Part shown: positions 25,020-33,165 of the stretch, one piece after another
Position numbering within the stretch: the stretch's first letter is position 1
Layout: the number at the start of each line of letters is the position of its first letter
From: Megasphaera sp. AM44-1BH
Lineage (GTDB): Bacteria > Bacillota > Negativicutes > Veillonellales > Megasphaeraceae
Length of the DNA: 47,002 nucleotides
Assembly: GCF_003467125.1 (NCBI RefSeq)
Contig: NZ_QSFA01000019.1
Coordinates: 1 to 47,002 of the forward strand
Direction of reading: 5' to 3'
Translations under genes and position numbers: made by a program
The notes under the pieces: model-generated
What the model was told of the DNA's origin: nothing
The model's database searches: none
Seen by the model: the letters and a program-made list of their open reading frames with translations, nothing else

Positions 25020-25048
25020 TTGACCGTAGTAATGTTATGAATTATAAT
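25020..25048 (+). promoter_or_regulatory. csy1-csy2-csy3-cas6f promoter, overlapped by a self-protospacer
   Basis: TTGACC (25020-25025), 17-base spacer, TATAAT (25043-25048). The last two bases of the -35 box are the CC PAM; the protospacer for the mini-CRISPR guide starts at 25026 and fills the spacer between the boxes. Csy binding here would block RNA polymerase. Transcription would start near 25055, leaving a leader of only about 16 bases. Confidence 0.88.
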
Positions 25049-25070
25049 AAAGGCATAAGGAGGGATGCAT

Positions 25071-26270
25071 ATGGGATCGATAGCAACTTATATTGCCGAT
25101 AAAGCGGCAAAAAAAGAACAGACCCCGGCAGAATGGATACAAAGCAATCTACAGAACCTGGAACGCTGTAGGACTGTATCACATATTGCTCGCTATACTA
25201 ATCCGGATGTTGCAATCAGCATACACGATAACAGTCAGCCTGTTGGGCAAGGATATTTGACAACAGCTGACATAACAGCCGAAGATGATTTGGTTGTAAA
25301 AGGCGGTGCTGCCTATATGGCATTTGCTTCATTCCTGGTAGGAAAGTTTTCTGAAAAAGCAACGGCAGAAGAACAAAAGGAAGACCTTGCTGCAAAGACA
25401 GCATGGCAATACTTTCGCGAAGATGCACCATTCATCCGCAAGGAAATTGAATCTCTGGGAATTGCGTATGAACCGCTGAGAGAGAAGGTTCTTGAGATTC
25501 AGCCACAGGAATTGCCGCGACAGACAGATACTCGTTTGCGGCAGGTGTATTTCCCGACAGGTGAAAAAGACTATCATCTATTAACGGTCATCTCACCCGT
25601 GTCTATGATGTTCTCTTTAACAGAGAAAATTGAGACAGCATTACACTTGCAGAGAAAATGCCGTGATAAAAAATCGGAACATTATGGGAAATCACATTGC
25701 ATATTCCCTAATATTACACGTGCTGCATTCGGAGGATCTCAGCCGCAAAATCTGAGCTGTCGAAATACATCTCGTGGAGTAGATGTTTTACCTTCACAAC
25801 CACCCATACTCAGTGGACACAAGATAAGATTGCCCAAAAGGAATTTCTTCTCCGATTCACTTTACTGGCGTAGATTCAGTGATACGCTGTCTAATCTCGA
25901 CACACTGTTGCGGGAACAGCGCCACAATCATGAGGCGCGGGAACGACGTGAGAATATTATCCTGGATTTTGTCGAGTGTGTCCTGTACGAAGCGAATCGC
26001 CTGCAGAATCTTCCTGCTGGTTGGAGCCAGGATACAGAGCTGTCCGATGAGCAGGCGGTTTGGCTGGATGTAGCCTACGGGAGTCAGCGTCAGGACGACA
26101 CGGATTGGATTTGGCCGGCCTGCTTGGACTTTGCCCGTTGGCTCGTAAATGCTTACAAAAAATTCTGTCGTTATGAGAAGCTGCAAGAGATTTCGCTTTC
26201 TGACGCGGAGATGCATGCCTTTGCATCGACGATGGAGGATGTCCTGAAGCAGGAGGTGAGAGAAGGATGA
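25071..26270 (+). CDS. csy1: Csy1 (Cas8f), large subunit of the type I-F complex
   Basis: About 399 residues. Csy1 pairs with Csy2 at the crRNA 5' handle and reads the CC PAM. The family motif AFGGSQPQNLSCRNTSRG (GGxxPQN), near residue 220, is visible. Family length is about 430. AAGGAGGG touches ATG 25065 and lies about seven bases before ATG 25071, so the latter is chosen. First gene of the csy operon; its TGA overlaps the csy2 ATG by four bases. Confidence 0.93.
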   Translation: MGSIATYIADKAAKKEQTPAEWIQSNLQNLERCRTVSHIARYTNPDVAISIHDNSQPVGQGYLTTADITAEDDLVVKGGAAYMAFASFLVGKFSEKATAEEQKEDLAAKTAWQYFREDAPFIRKEIESLGIAYEPLREKVLEIQPQELPRQTDTRLRQVYFPTGEKDYHLLTVISPVSMMFSLTEKIETALHLQRKCRDKKSEHYGKSHCIFPNITRAAFGGSQPQNLSCRNTSRGVDVLPSQPPILSGHKIRLPKRNFFSDSLYWRRFSDTLSNLDTLLREQRHNHEARERRENIILDFVECVLYEANRLQNLPAGWSQDTELSDEQAVWLDVAYGSQRQDDTDWIWPACLDFARWLVNAYKKFCRYEKLQEISLSDAEMHAFASTMEDVLKQEVREG

Positions 26271-27214
26271 ATAGAACGAAAAAGTATTTGTTGTTGCGGC
26301 AGGTCAAAATCCACAATGCAAATGCATTCAGCAGTCCTCTCACGATTGGTTTTCCCGCCATGACTGCATGGCTGGGCGCCATGCATGCGCTTGAAAGAAA
26401 GCTCCGGCAGTGTGAATCCCTATCTGACATCCGTTTGACGAAGTTGGCTGTATCCTGCCATGATTTTGACCTTCAGACCTATAAGGGGCCAGGCGACTAT
26501 GTGAACTCGGTGATTATTACTGCGAATCCCTTGCGAAAAAAAGGTGCTTCCTTTGAGCGGCCTCCGTTTATCGAGGAAGCGAGAGTCCACTTGACGGTAT
26601 CGCTTCTTATTGAAGTAGATGGACTAGCGCCGATTAGCTTTTCGACTTTCACTAAGAAGACGACAGAGACTTTGATGGGAATGAAGATTGCAGGTGGAGA
26701 TATCCTTGATTTTTCGCCAATACAGGACCCTATGGAATCAACTTCGACACGAAATTCCAGACTCCTCCTGGTGGATGGAGAAAATGAGAGAGATGTGCGC
26801 CGTGCAATTCGCAGCCTCATGCCAGGATATGTCTTGGTAGAACGTCGGCAGTTACTGAAACAAAAGAATGAAGAGAACAATCAGCAGGATATCTTGCAGA
26901 CGATGCTGGATTTACTGGCTCTGCACTATGAATATGATGACGGACAGGACTCCTGGTATTTACAGCCACGCAAGGAAAAAGGCTGGTTGGTACCCATCGT
27001 CACAGGCTTCAAAGGGCTGACATCACTCGGGCATGTTGCGAATCAGCGTGATGCGAGCACATTACATCGCTTTGCAGAACCCGTGCTGACACTCGGCGAG
27101 TTCAAGATGGCCCATCGGTTTGATTGTATTGATGACATGATGTGGCATTATCATTATGATAAGAATAAAGATTTATATGTCTGTGTGAATGAATCAAATG
27201 AAGGAGAGGATTAA
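26267..27214 (+). CDS. csy2: Csy2 (Cas5f), type I-F complex subunit
   Basis: 315 residues. N-terminal YLLLRQVKIHNANAFSSPLT and IGFPAMTAWLGAMHALERKL are the conserved RAMP-fold start of Csy2. It caps the 5' handle together with Csy1. Length and order (csy1-csy2-csy3-cas6f) agree with the family. Translationally coupled to csy1 by an ATGA overlap; csy3 begins two bases after its stop. Confidence 0.93.
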   Translation: MNRTKKYLLLRQVKIHNANAFSSPLTIGFPAMTAWLGAMHALERKLRQCESLSDIRLTKLAVSCHDFDLQTYKGPGDYVNSVIITANPLRKKGASFERPPFIEEARVHLTVSLLIEVDGLAPISFSTFTKKTTETLMGMKIAGGDILDFSPIQDPMESTSTRNSRLLLVDGENERDVRRAIRSLMPGYVLVERRQLLKQKNEENNQQDILQTMLDLLALHYEYDDGQDSWYLQPRKEKGWLVPIVTGFKGLTSLGHVANQRDASTLHRFAEPVLTLGEFKMAHRFDCIDDMMWHYHYDKNKDLYVCVNESNEGED

Positions 27215-27216
27215 TT

Positions 27217-28239
27217 ATGGCAAAGTCAAATGCGAAGGGGCTAGCAACGGTATTATCTTTTGAGAAAAAAATCGTTCTCTCAGATGGTTTGATGTATGGG
27301 ACGACCTGGGATGATCGTCAGGGTAAAGCGACCGCCCTTCCTCTACGCGAGAAATCCGTCCGGGGTACGATTTCCAATCGTTTGAAAGCAACCGTGGCCA
27401 ATGACCCTGCAAAGCTCAATGCAGAAGTAGAGAAACCTAATCTGCAGACTGTTGATGCGGCCTCGTTGTCGATGGATCAGGATACTTTAAAAGTTACGTT
27501 TACGATGAAAATCCTGCCAGGTGCGGCTGTGCCGGCAGCTTGTAATGTTTCGAACCATAAAGCAAAAATCATGGAGATGGGGGATCGTTATGCGGAGCAG
27601 TATGGTTTTGGTGAACTGGCTAAACGGTATGCGCTGAATCTGGCTAATGCGCGCTTCCTCTGGCGGAATCGCGTTGGTGCAGAAGACCTGGAAGTACAGG
27701 TAAAAGCTGACGATAAGCAGTGGCTGTTCTATTCGTATGATTATTCTCTGCAGAATTTTGACAACAGTGATGCAACAGTTGAAACATTAGCAGAACAGAT
27801 TGAATCGGCATTGTCTGGCAAAATCCCGTATCTGCTGTTGGAAATTACAGCTTTTGCCAAGATTGGCAAGGGGCAGGAAGTCTATCCGAGCGAAGAACTC
27901 ATTCTTGATAAAGGGAAAGGCAAGAAGAGCAAAGTTTTGTATGAAGTGAACGGCACGGCAGCCATGCATTCTCAGAAGCTCGGCAATGCGATTCGCACGA
28001 TTGACACCTGGTATAATGCATATGAAACGAAGGATGGTGTAGGACCAATTTCTGTCGAACCGTATGGCACTGTGACGAATCTGGGTAAGGCGTTCCGCAA
28101 TCCAAAAGAAAAATGCGATTTTTATACGCTGTTTGATAAATATTCACTGGGTGCTGATTTTGACAGCCCGGAAGCTGCACATTACGTAATGGCTATGCTG
28201 ATTCGTGGCGGAGTATTTGGTGCAAGTGGAAAGGAATGA
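27217..28239 (+). CDS. csy3: Csy3 (Cas7f), backbone subunit
   Basis: 340 residues. Six copies coat the crRNA guide, their thumbs flipping out every sixth base. Conserved pieces: LSFEKKIVLSDGLMYGTTWD near the start and ANARFLWRNRVGAEDLEVQV in the middle. GGAG is nine or so bases before the ATG. This flipping explains why positions 6 and 12 of the mini-CRISPR guide may be mismatched. Confidence 0.94.
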   Translation: MAKSNAKGLATVLSFEKKIVLSDGLMYGTTWDDRQGKATALPLREKSVRGTISNRLKATVANDPAKLNAEVEKPNLQTVDAASLSMDQDTLKVTFTMKILPGAAVPAACNVSNHKAKIMEMGDRYAEQYGFGELAKRYALNLANARFLWRNRVGAEDLEVQVKADDKQWLFYSYDYSLQNFDNSDATVETLAEQIESALSGKIPYLLLEITAFAKIGKGQEVYPSEELILDKGKGKKSKVLYEVNGTAAMHSQKLGNAIRTIDTWYNAYETKDGVGPISVEPYGTVTNLGKAFRNPKEKCDFYTLFDKYSLGADFDSPEAAHYVMAMLIRGGVFGASGKE

Positions 28240-28244
28240 TTGAC

Positions 28245-28826
28245 ATGTGGTTCTTCCAAGATGTTATCTTGCAGCCGACAGAAGATATATCCGCTTCCTT
28301 CCTTTGGTCTAAAGTATACCGTCAGGTTCATTTGGCATTAGTCAACAGCAAGGATGAACAGGGGATTATCCGATGTGGCGTAGCTTTTCCTGAGTATTCC
28401 GATGAAACGCCGACACTCGGCCATCAACTTCGTTTACTTGCTCCAGAAGAATCAGAACTCCAGCATTTGAATCTGACTGAGGCATTGAAGCGCTTTACAC
28501 CAGATTATGTGAGAATCAAAGCCATTCGTCCAGTCCCCGTCAGAGCATGCAAAGGCTTCGTGACGTACAGCCGCTATCAGCCAGAGGGCACAGCGATGCG
28601 AAAAGCTAGACGCTATGCAAAACGGCACGATATGTCGATAGAAGAAGCCCAAAAGCTTTTCCCGGCACTTACTCATAAGGTTCAATATCCGTATATCCAA
28701 TTGGAGAGTATGACCAACCATCATCGTTTTAGCCTGTTCATCCAAAAAAAAGAAGCGGTTGAGCAGCCCTGCGAGGGATTCTCTGCATATGGGCTCAGTA
28801 CTGAAACATCGGTCCCTGACTTTTGA
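28245..28826 (+). CDS. cas6f: Cas6f (Csy4), crRNA-processing endonuclease
   Basis: About 193 residues. It cleaves the repeat hairpin after the stem and stays bound to the 3' end. With the start at ATG 28245 the catalytic histidine in RQVHLALV falls at position 29, the same number as in the well-studied Pseudomonas Csy4. Ribosome spacing also favours 28245 (nine bases from GGA) over ATG 28236, which would overlap the csy3 stop. The Arg-rich helix MRKARRYAKRHDMSIEEA is the RNA-groove-binding helix. The last codons overlap the start of the array 2 leader. Confidence 0.94.
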   Translation: MWFFQDVILQPTEDISASFLWSKVYRQVHLALVNSKDEQGIIRCGVAFPEYSDETPTLGHQLRLLAPEESELQHLNLTEALKRFTPDYVRIKAIRPVPVRACKGFVTYSRYQPEGTAMRKARRYAKRHDMSIEEAQKLFPALTHKVQYPYIQLESMTNHHRFSLFIQKKEAVEQPCEGFSAYGLSTETSVPDF

Positions 28827-28954
28827 CCAAAAAATTTTCCGTTGCTCGCAGGCCTTGCAAATCAAGGGTTTTGACAAGTGTCTAAAATTTTGGTTAAATA
28901 AGGGTAACCCGCTGCGAGCTTAAGCAGCATAAGGATATTTGCGCAAAAGACTAC
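28817..28954 (+). promoter_or_regulatory. Leader of CRISPR array 2
   Basis: 138 bases homologous to leader 1, beginning inside the last codons of cas6f (GAC TTT TGA against GAC TTT TAA in leader 1). Promoter TTGACA (28871-28876)-17-TTAAAT (28894-28899). A perfect 8-base inverted repeat GCTCGCAG (28844-28851) / CTGCGAGC (28912-28919) surrounds the promoter and is only partly kept in leader 1. Confidence 0.85.
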
Positions 28955-30463
28955 GTTAACTGTCGCATAGGCAGCTTAGAAAATAATATAACCTCCTAAT
29001 GTCGTAAATATTCTTGTTAACTGTCGCATAGGCAGCTTAGAAAGTTTCAAGGTCCTGCTGACTGACACCCGTTACGTTAACTGCCGCATAGGCAGCTTAG
29101 AAAGATACCGCGGCGGCGTCTTTGAACGGCATGTTGTTAACTGCCGCATAGGCAGCTTAGAAATATAAACCTATGGCTATCCAGTATGCATCCATGTTAA
29201 CTGCCGCATAGGCAGCTTAGAAAAGAACTCCGGACTCGTATCGGACGTACAGAATGTTAACTGCCGCATAGGCAGCTTAGAAATTGTCTAAGTCTTGAAA
29301 CCCGCATGGTTAAGCGTTAACTGCCGCATAGGCAGCTTAGAAAATGACGCTGTCCGGCGTATAGCTTACATACGTGTTAACTGCCGCATAGGCAGCTTAG
29401 AAACCGTACAATTTGGGCAGGTCTTAGTAACAATCGTTAACTGCCGCATAGGCAGCTTAGAAATTGGTAATTGTAATTTTTGTAGATTTTCGTTGGTTAA
29501 CTGCCGCATAGGCAGCTTAGAAAACTAATATGGGTATCACTCGCTCAACGTTGTAGTTAACTGCCGCATAGGCAGCTTAGAAATTACTGTATCCCAGATG
29601 GGTGGCAATAAATGGGTTAACTGCCGCATAGGCAGCTTAGAAATGCAATCTAAGTAGCCCTTCTTTTGTCAACCACGTTAACTGCCGCATAGGCAGCTTA
29701 GAAATAGACAAAAATAACTTTTGAAAAAACGTACATGTTAACTGCCGCATAGGCAGCTTAGAAATTGAATGTTCCGTCGCCACAATCTATACACTTGTTA
29801 ACTGCCGCATAGGCAGCTTAGAAAAATGATTATAGGCTGTACAGAAAAAGCAATGGGTTAACTGCCGCATAGGCAGCTTAGAAAACTCAGGCTATCAAGA
29901 AATACGGTGTCCGTGAGTTAACTGCCGCATAGGCAGCTTAGAAAAGCTGCATCAGGAATTCATAGAATCTCTTAAAGTTAACTGCCGCATAGGCAGCTTA
30001 GAAATCGATTCAATTGATACGTATTTGGCACTTTCAGTTAACTGCCGCATAGGCAGCTTAGAAATTCAGATTCTTGAAGGTGATCTGACGGGTCTTTGTT
30101 AACTGCCGCATAGGCAGCTTAGAAATATGAATATAGTCTGGTGCAGGCCATCAAGGAGTTAACTGCCGCATAGGCAGCTTAGAAAATAAAACAGGAGCAA
30201 CGGCAACATACATAACAGTTAACTGCCGCATAGGCAGCTTAGAAATGAACGGCCTGATAATCTTCTGGTCTGGATGAGTTAACTGCCGCATAGGCAGCTT
30301 AGAAATTCCATTCATCCCAATACCGCGTAAATCGTTCGTTAACTGCCGCATAGGCAGCTTAGAAAGAAAGGCAAGACGGTATCGTACAGCATCCGCAGTT
30401 AACTGCCGCATAGGCAGCTTAGAAAATTTACTCATAGTTTTTACCTCCATAAAACATGTTAAC
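28955..30463 (+). CRISPR. Type I-F CRISPR array 2: 25 full repeats plus a truncated one
   Basis: Twenty-five 28-base repeats from 28955 to 30425. 24 spacers are complete: 32 bases, except spacers 1, 12 and 19 with 33. The common repeat begins GTTAACTGCCGCATAGGCAG and ends CTTAGAAA. The first two repeats read CTGTC instead of CTGCC, turning one stem pair into G-U. After the last full repeat comes another 32-base stretch (30426-30457) followed by GTTAAC (30458-30463), a cut-off 26th repeat, so a 25th spacer marks the old end. It is expressed from the leader promoter on the plus strand, the same way as the cas genes. Confidence 0.97.
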
Positions 30464-30674
30464 CACAATAAAAGCGAAATGTGTGCATATGAATTATATC
30501 GCATGTATATATGGAGGTGCTGATTATGGCTGCCAGCCACAATTTATACTGCTGCACGTGACATGGTTGAACTGTCAACTATGTCAGCGGAGGTCGGGGG
30601 AGAGGGGATAGTGGGGATGGGAATGGCGTATTTTACCGATATAAGATTGACGCTTTCCGTAGTGTTTCTTTATA
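30464..30674. other. Gene-free stretch after array 2
   Basis: No gene supported. There is a ribosome-site-like ATGGAGGTG at about 30512-30519 followed by an 11-codon frame only. A possible TTGACG-17-TTATAT promoter lies at about 30648-30676. It ends at the MNT-HEPN promoter. Confidence 0.4.
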
Positions 30675-30703
30675 TTGAGTAGGGAAATCCAGAATGATAT
30701 AAT
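30675..30703 (+). promoter_or_regulatory. Promoter of the MNT-HEPN pair
   Basis: TTGAGT (30675-30680), 17-base spacer, TATAAT (30698-30703), 90 bases before the first gene. The leader contains a small CGTAT/ATACG inverted repeat. Confidence 0.7.
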
Positions 30704-30793
30704 AAATTTATCTATTATACAGACACGACTATATCGTATGAGTCCGTAAAAAATACGACATGGAATCTGGATGGAACGTCGAAGGTGACATAT

Positions 30794-31105
30794 ATGATAA
30801 ATACAATGGATATACAGAGAACAGGACTCAGTGAAGAGTTAATAAAAGAAATAAGTACCATTGCCAGTAAATGGGGAGTGCAAAAAGTTATTCTTTTTGG
30901 GTCCCGATCACGGGGAGATTATGGACGTGCCAGTGACATAGACCTGGCTGTCTCTGGGGGGGATTTTACACAATTTTGTTTGAATATAGAGGAAAATGCA
31001 TGGACGTTATTGAAATTCGATATCATTAACTTGGATGATCCACTGGAACCAGACTTTCGTGCTATGATTCAGAAAGAAGGTGTTACGCTTTATGAAAAAA
31101 TATGA
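30794..31105 (+). CDS. MNT-type nucleotidyltransferase (antitoxin of MNT-HEPN pair)
   Basis: 103 residues. Minimal nucleotidyltransferase motif GSRSRGDYGRASDIDL (36-51): GS plus the DxD pair (D48, D50). In known pairs (HI0073/HI0074, MntA/HepT) this enzyme neutralises the HEPN partner by adding nucleotides to it. GAAGGTG six bases before ATG 30794 supports the start. The HEPN gene begins 14 bases before its stop. It lies right after a CRISPR array, in line with a defence or stabilisation role. Confidence 0.85.
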   Translation: MINTMDIQRTGLSEELIKEISTIASKWGVQKVILFGSRSRGDYGRASDIDLAVSGGDFTQFCLNIEENAWTLLKFDIINLDDPLEPDFRAMIQKEGVTLYEKI

Positions 31106-31496
31106 AAATTTTTGTTCAAACCTGACTGTATTGGCCAGTGCCGGAAAGGAAGATTTAGATAACGAATTTATACTCAGCGGTATTATCAACAAATTTTCCT
31201 TGCAGTTTGAATTGACGTGGAAATTGTTAAAAGAATTATTGAAATACGAAGGACGTAACGCAGCTCATAGTGGTTCACCGCGGGAAATCATTAAGGAAGC
31301 GTACGCCGTCTATGATTTTATCGATCCGGACATCTTCTTGGCGATGCTCAGAGATCGAAATGACATGACACATCTTTATGATGGTGAAGCAGCAAAACGC
31401 CTGGTAACGAAGATTATCCAAGTGTATATTCCCGCATTCCAGGATTTAAAAAAGCATATTGATGAACAATATGGTGACATACTTCCAAGCCTTTGA
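31092..31496 (+). CDS. HEPN-domain toxin (HI0074 family)
   Basis: 134 residues, all-helical. The HEPN RNase motif RNDMTH (R89-x4-H94) is present, with the family segment FSLQFELTWKLLKELL before it. HI0074-type proteins were first called nucleotidyltransferase substrate-binding; related HEPN proteins act as RNase toxins. Translationally coupled to the MNT gene. With the RX4H motif intact the toxin should be active if released. Confidence 0.85.
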   Translation: MKKYENFCSNLTVLASAGKEDLDNEFILSGIINKFSLQFELTWKLLKELLKYEGRNAAHSGSPREIIKEAYAVYDFIDPDIFLAMLRDRNDMTHLYDGEAAKRLVTKIIQVYIPAFQDLKKHIDEQYGDILPSL

Positions 31497-31670
31497 TCGA
31501 TTCTATATCAGAATGTACAGACTGGCGTGGATAACGGACTTTGGTAGTTCCCTGGCTGCCAATCTTTATTAATAATAGCTGCATCAGGATATTCCAATGA
31601 GAGAGTATTTGATACCGTAAGCGAAGCGGAAATCTTGCTTACAAATATATTATTCGAGGAGTCATGAATC

Positions 31671-32549
31671 ATGCATTTTGCCAGTAATGTCGTACGTCCC
31701 CCTTATGAAGCACGGAGTGTTTATCTGCAGGTCACGAGTGGATGCAGCCACAACGCCTGCCGGTTTTGTACCTATTATAAAGATGCTCCCTTTGCCATTT
31801 CACTGGAAAATGAAATCATAGAAGATTTGCAAGAACTCAGAAGCTACGGGATTCCTTTCCCGCGTATCTGGCTGCAAGGTGCCGACCCGTTCCTGCTCAG
31901 TTTTGACCGGCTGAAACGGATTGCCGAACTGATCCATACCTATCTGCCCTTTGTAAAAACTATCGGTGGCTACGGTCGTGTAGTCAGTCTACGGAACAAA
32001 ACAGCTGAACAGTTGCGGAAGTTAAAAGAACTGGGCTATTCCGGCATCGTCTTCGGTATCGAATCAGGAGATGAAAAGATTCTGTCCTACATGAATAAGG
32101 GCTATCATGCCAACGAGATTGTCCCTCAGCTTTCCAAAATGGATGAAGCCGGGCTCCCGTATGAAGTAATTTTCCTGAGCGGTCTCGGCGGCAGGGGATA
32201 TGGACTGGATCATGCCAAAAAGACAGCCGAAGCTTTGAATCAGTTGCATCCGGACCGGATCATCATTGCAGGCCTTACGATTTTCCCGGATACGCCGCTG
32301 ATGAAAGACGTACAGAGCGGTGAGTTTCAGGAAGCGACGGAAGGAGAACGAGTCTTGGAGCTCAAGGAATTTCTGAAGGACCTGAACATAAATACGCTGA
32401 TCGATGCAACCAATGCCTCCATCATCACAGCCATTTATGGGAAAATCCCGGAACAGAAACAGGAAATGCTTGACCGCCTTCAGGCTATATATGACCGCTA
32501 TGGCGAACAAGGACTCCGGCAGGCCCGGGAATCGCTCCAGGCCATTTAA
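31671..32549 (+). CDS. Radical SAM protein
   Basis: 292 residues. The cluster-binding cysteines are C25, C30 and C33 in SGCSHNACRFCTYYKDA (CX4CX2C, one residue longer than the classical CX3CX2C but known in a subgroup of COG1032-like enzymes). Further motifs: GIVFGIESGDEKIL (SAM-binding region) and VIFLSGLGGRGYG. The substrate is unknown. GAGGAG precedes the start. The 174 bases upstream hold no other gene. Its place inside a defence-rich segment may be incidental. Confidence 0.85.
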   Translation: MHFASNVVRPPYEARSVYLQVTSGCSHNACRFCTYYKDAPFAISLENEIIEDLQELRSYGIPFPRIWLQGADPFLLSFDRLKRIAELIHTYLPFVKTIGGYGRVVSLRNKTAEQLRKLKELGYSGIVFGIESGDEKILSYMNKGYHANEIVPQLSKMDEAGLPYEVIFLSGLGGRGYGLDHAKKTAEALNQLHPDRIIIAGLTIFPDTPLMKDVQSGEFQEATEGERVLELKEFLKDLNINTLIDATNASIITAIYGKIPEQKQEMLDRLQAIYDRYGEQGLRQARESLQAI

Positions 32550-32557
32550 CTCATTTC

Positions 32558-32597
32558 TTAGTCGCTGGCTAAGAAAAACGACTAAGATAGCGACTAA
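32558..32597 (+). terminator. Inverted repeat after the radical SAM gene
   Basis: TTAGTCGCT (32558-32566) pairs with AGCGACTAA (32589-32597); CGACTAA occurs twice, so two alternative hairpins can form. No T-run. Weak terminator or attenuator before the VanZ-like gene. Confidence 0.35.
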
Positions 32598-32647
32598 AAG
32601 GCATGTTGTATCCTATCGGACTGGCTTCGTGATGAGGAGGAATAGAT

Positions 32648-33145
32648 ATGAAAAAAATGGTCGGCGTGATGCCAGCAGGTACTATTTCAGAGGAGTATGT
32701 CATGGAGCATAAAAAGTGGAGGTGGGTTTGCCTGATTCTGGTCATTGGCGTCCTTTTTGTCATCGGATGGCATTCCATGCAGCCGGGAGCCATTTCCCAT
32801 CACGAAAGCCAGCGTGTCCTGGCTCTGGTCCGGCCCTGGGTGCAGGGCACGGCAATAGCCCCGTATGTCAGCGATGGCACACTGCGCCGCCTGGCCCATC
32901 TGGCAGAATATGCCATGCTGGGCTGTACGGTCAGTGGGGTCTTACTGGCTTATACGGGGAAATCGCATACACTATGGGTGCTTTTCATTGCCATTCTGGT
33001 GGCATCGCTGGACGAATATATCCAGCAGTTTTCCGGTGGAAGGACCTCTACGTGGCATGATGTCATACTGGATAGCGTGGGATGCATGGCAGGGATTCTG
33101 TTTGTTTGTTGCATCCGTGTGGTGTACCGGCTGATGAAGAGGTAA
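32648..33145 (+). CDS. VanZ-like membrane protein
   Basis: 165 residues, about four membrane helices. VanZ-family positions visible: LRRLAHLAEYAMLGCTVSG, ASLDEYIQQFSGGRTSTWHD and VILDSVGCMAGI. Members include a teicoplanin-resistance protein but most have unknown roles at the cell envelope. Two starts have good ribosome sites: ATG 32648 (AGGAGG) and ATG 32702 (GAGGAG, giving MEHKKWRW); the latter begins just before the first helix. Confidence 0.82.
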   Translation: MKKMVGVMPAGTISEEYVMEHKKWRWVCLILVIGVLFVIGWHSMQPGAISHHESQRVLALVRPWVQGTAIAPYVSDGTLRRLAHLAEYAMLGCTVSGVLLAYTGKSHTLWVLFIAILVASLDEYIQQFSGGRTSTWHDVILDSVGCMAGILFVCCIRVVYRLMKR

Positions 33146-33165
33146 ATAGGTCCTTTATCGGCCGT

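Noticed and set aside
29295..30540. Reading frames on both strands across array 2 with repeated peptides
   Set aside because: Again repeat translation; no ribosome site or promoter, and they end when a 33-base spacer shifts the frame.
30526..30558. Short frame after ATGGAGGTG near the trailer of array 2
   Set aside because: Only 11 codons with no recognisable content; a longer frame in another phase has no start codon.
30657..30675. Second possible target of the mini-CRISPR guide (CC followed by GTAGT)
   Set aside because: Only the first five positions match; positions 7 and 9, in the seed and not flipped, mismatch. It lies near a promoter but the similarity is chance-level.
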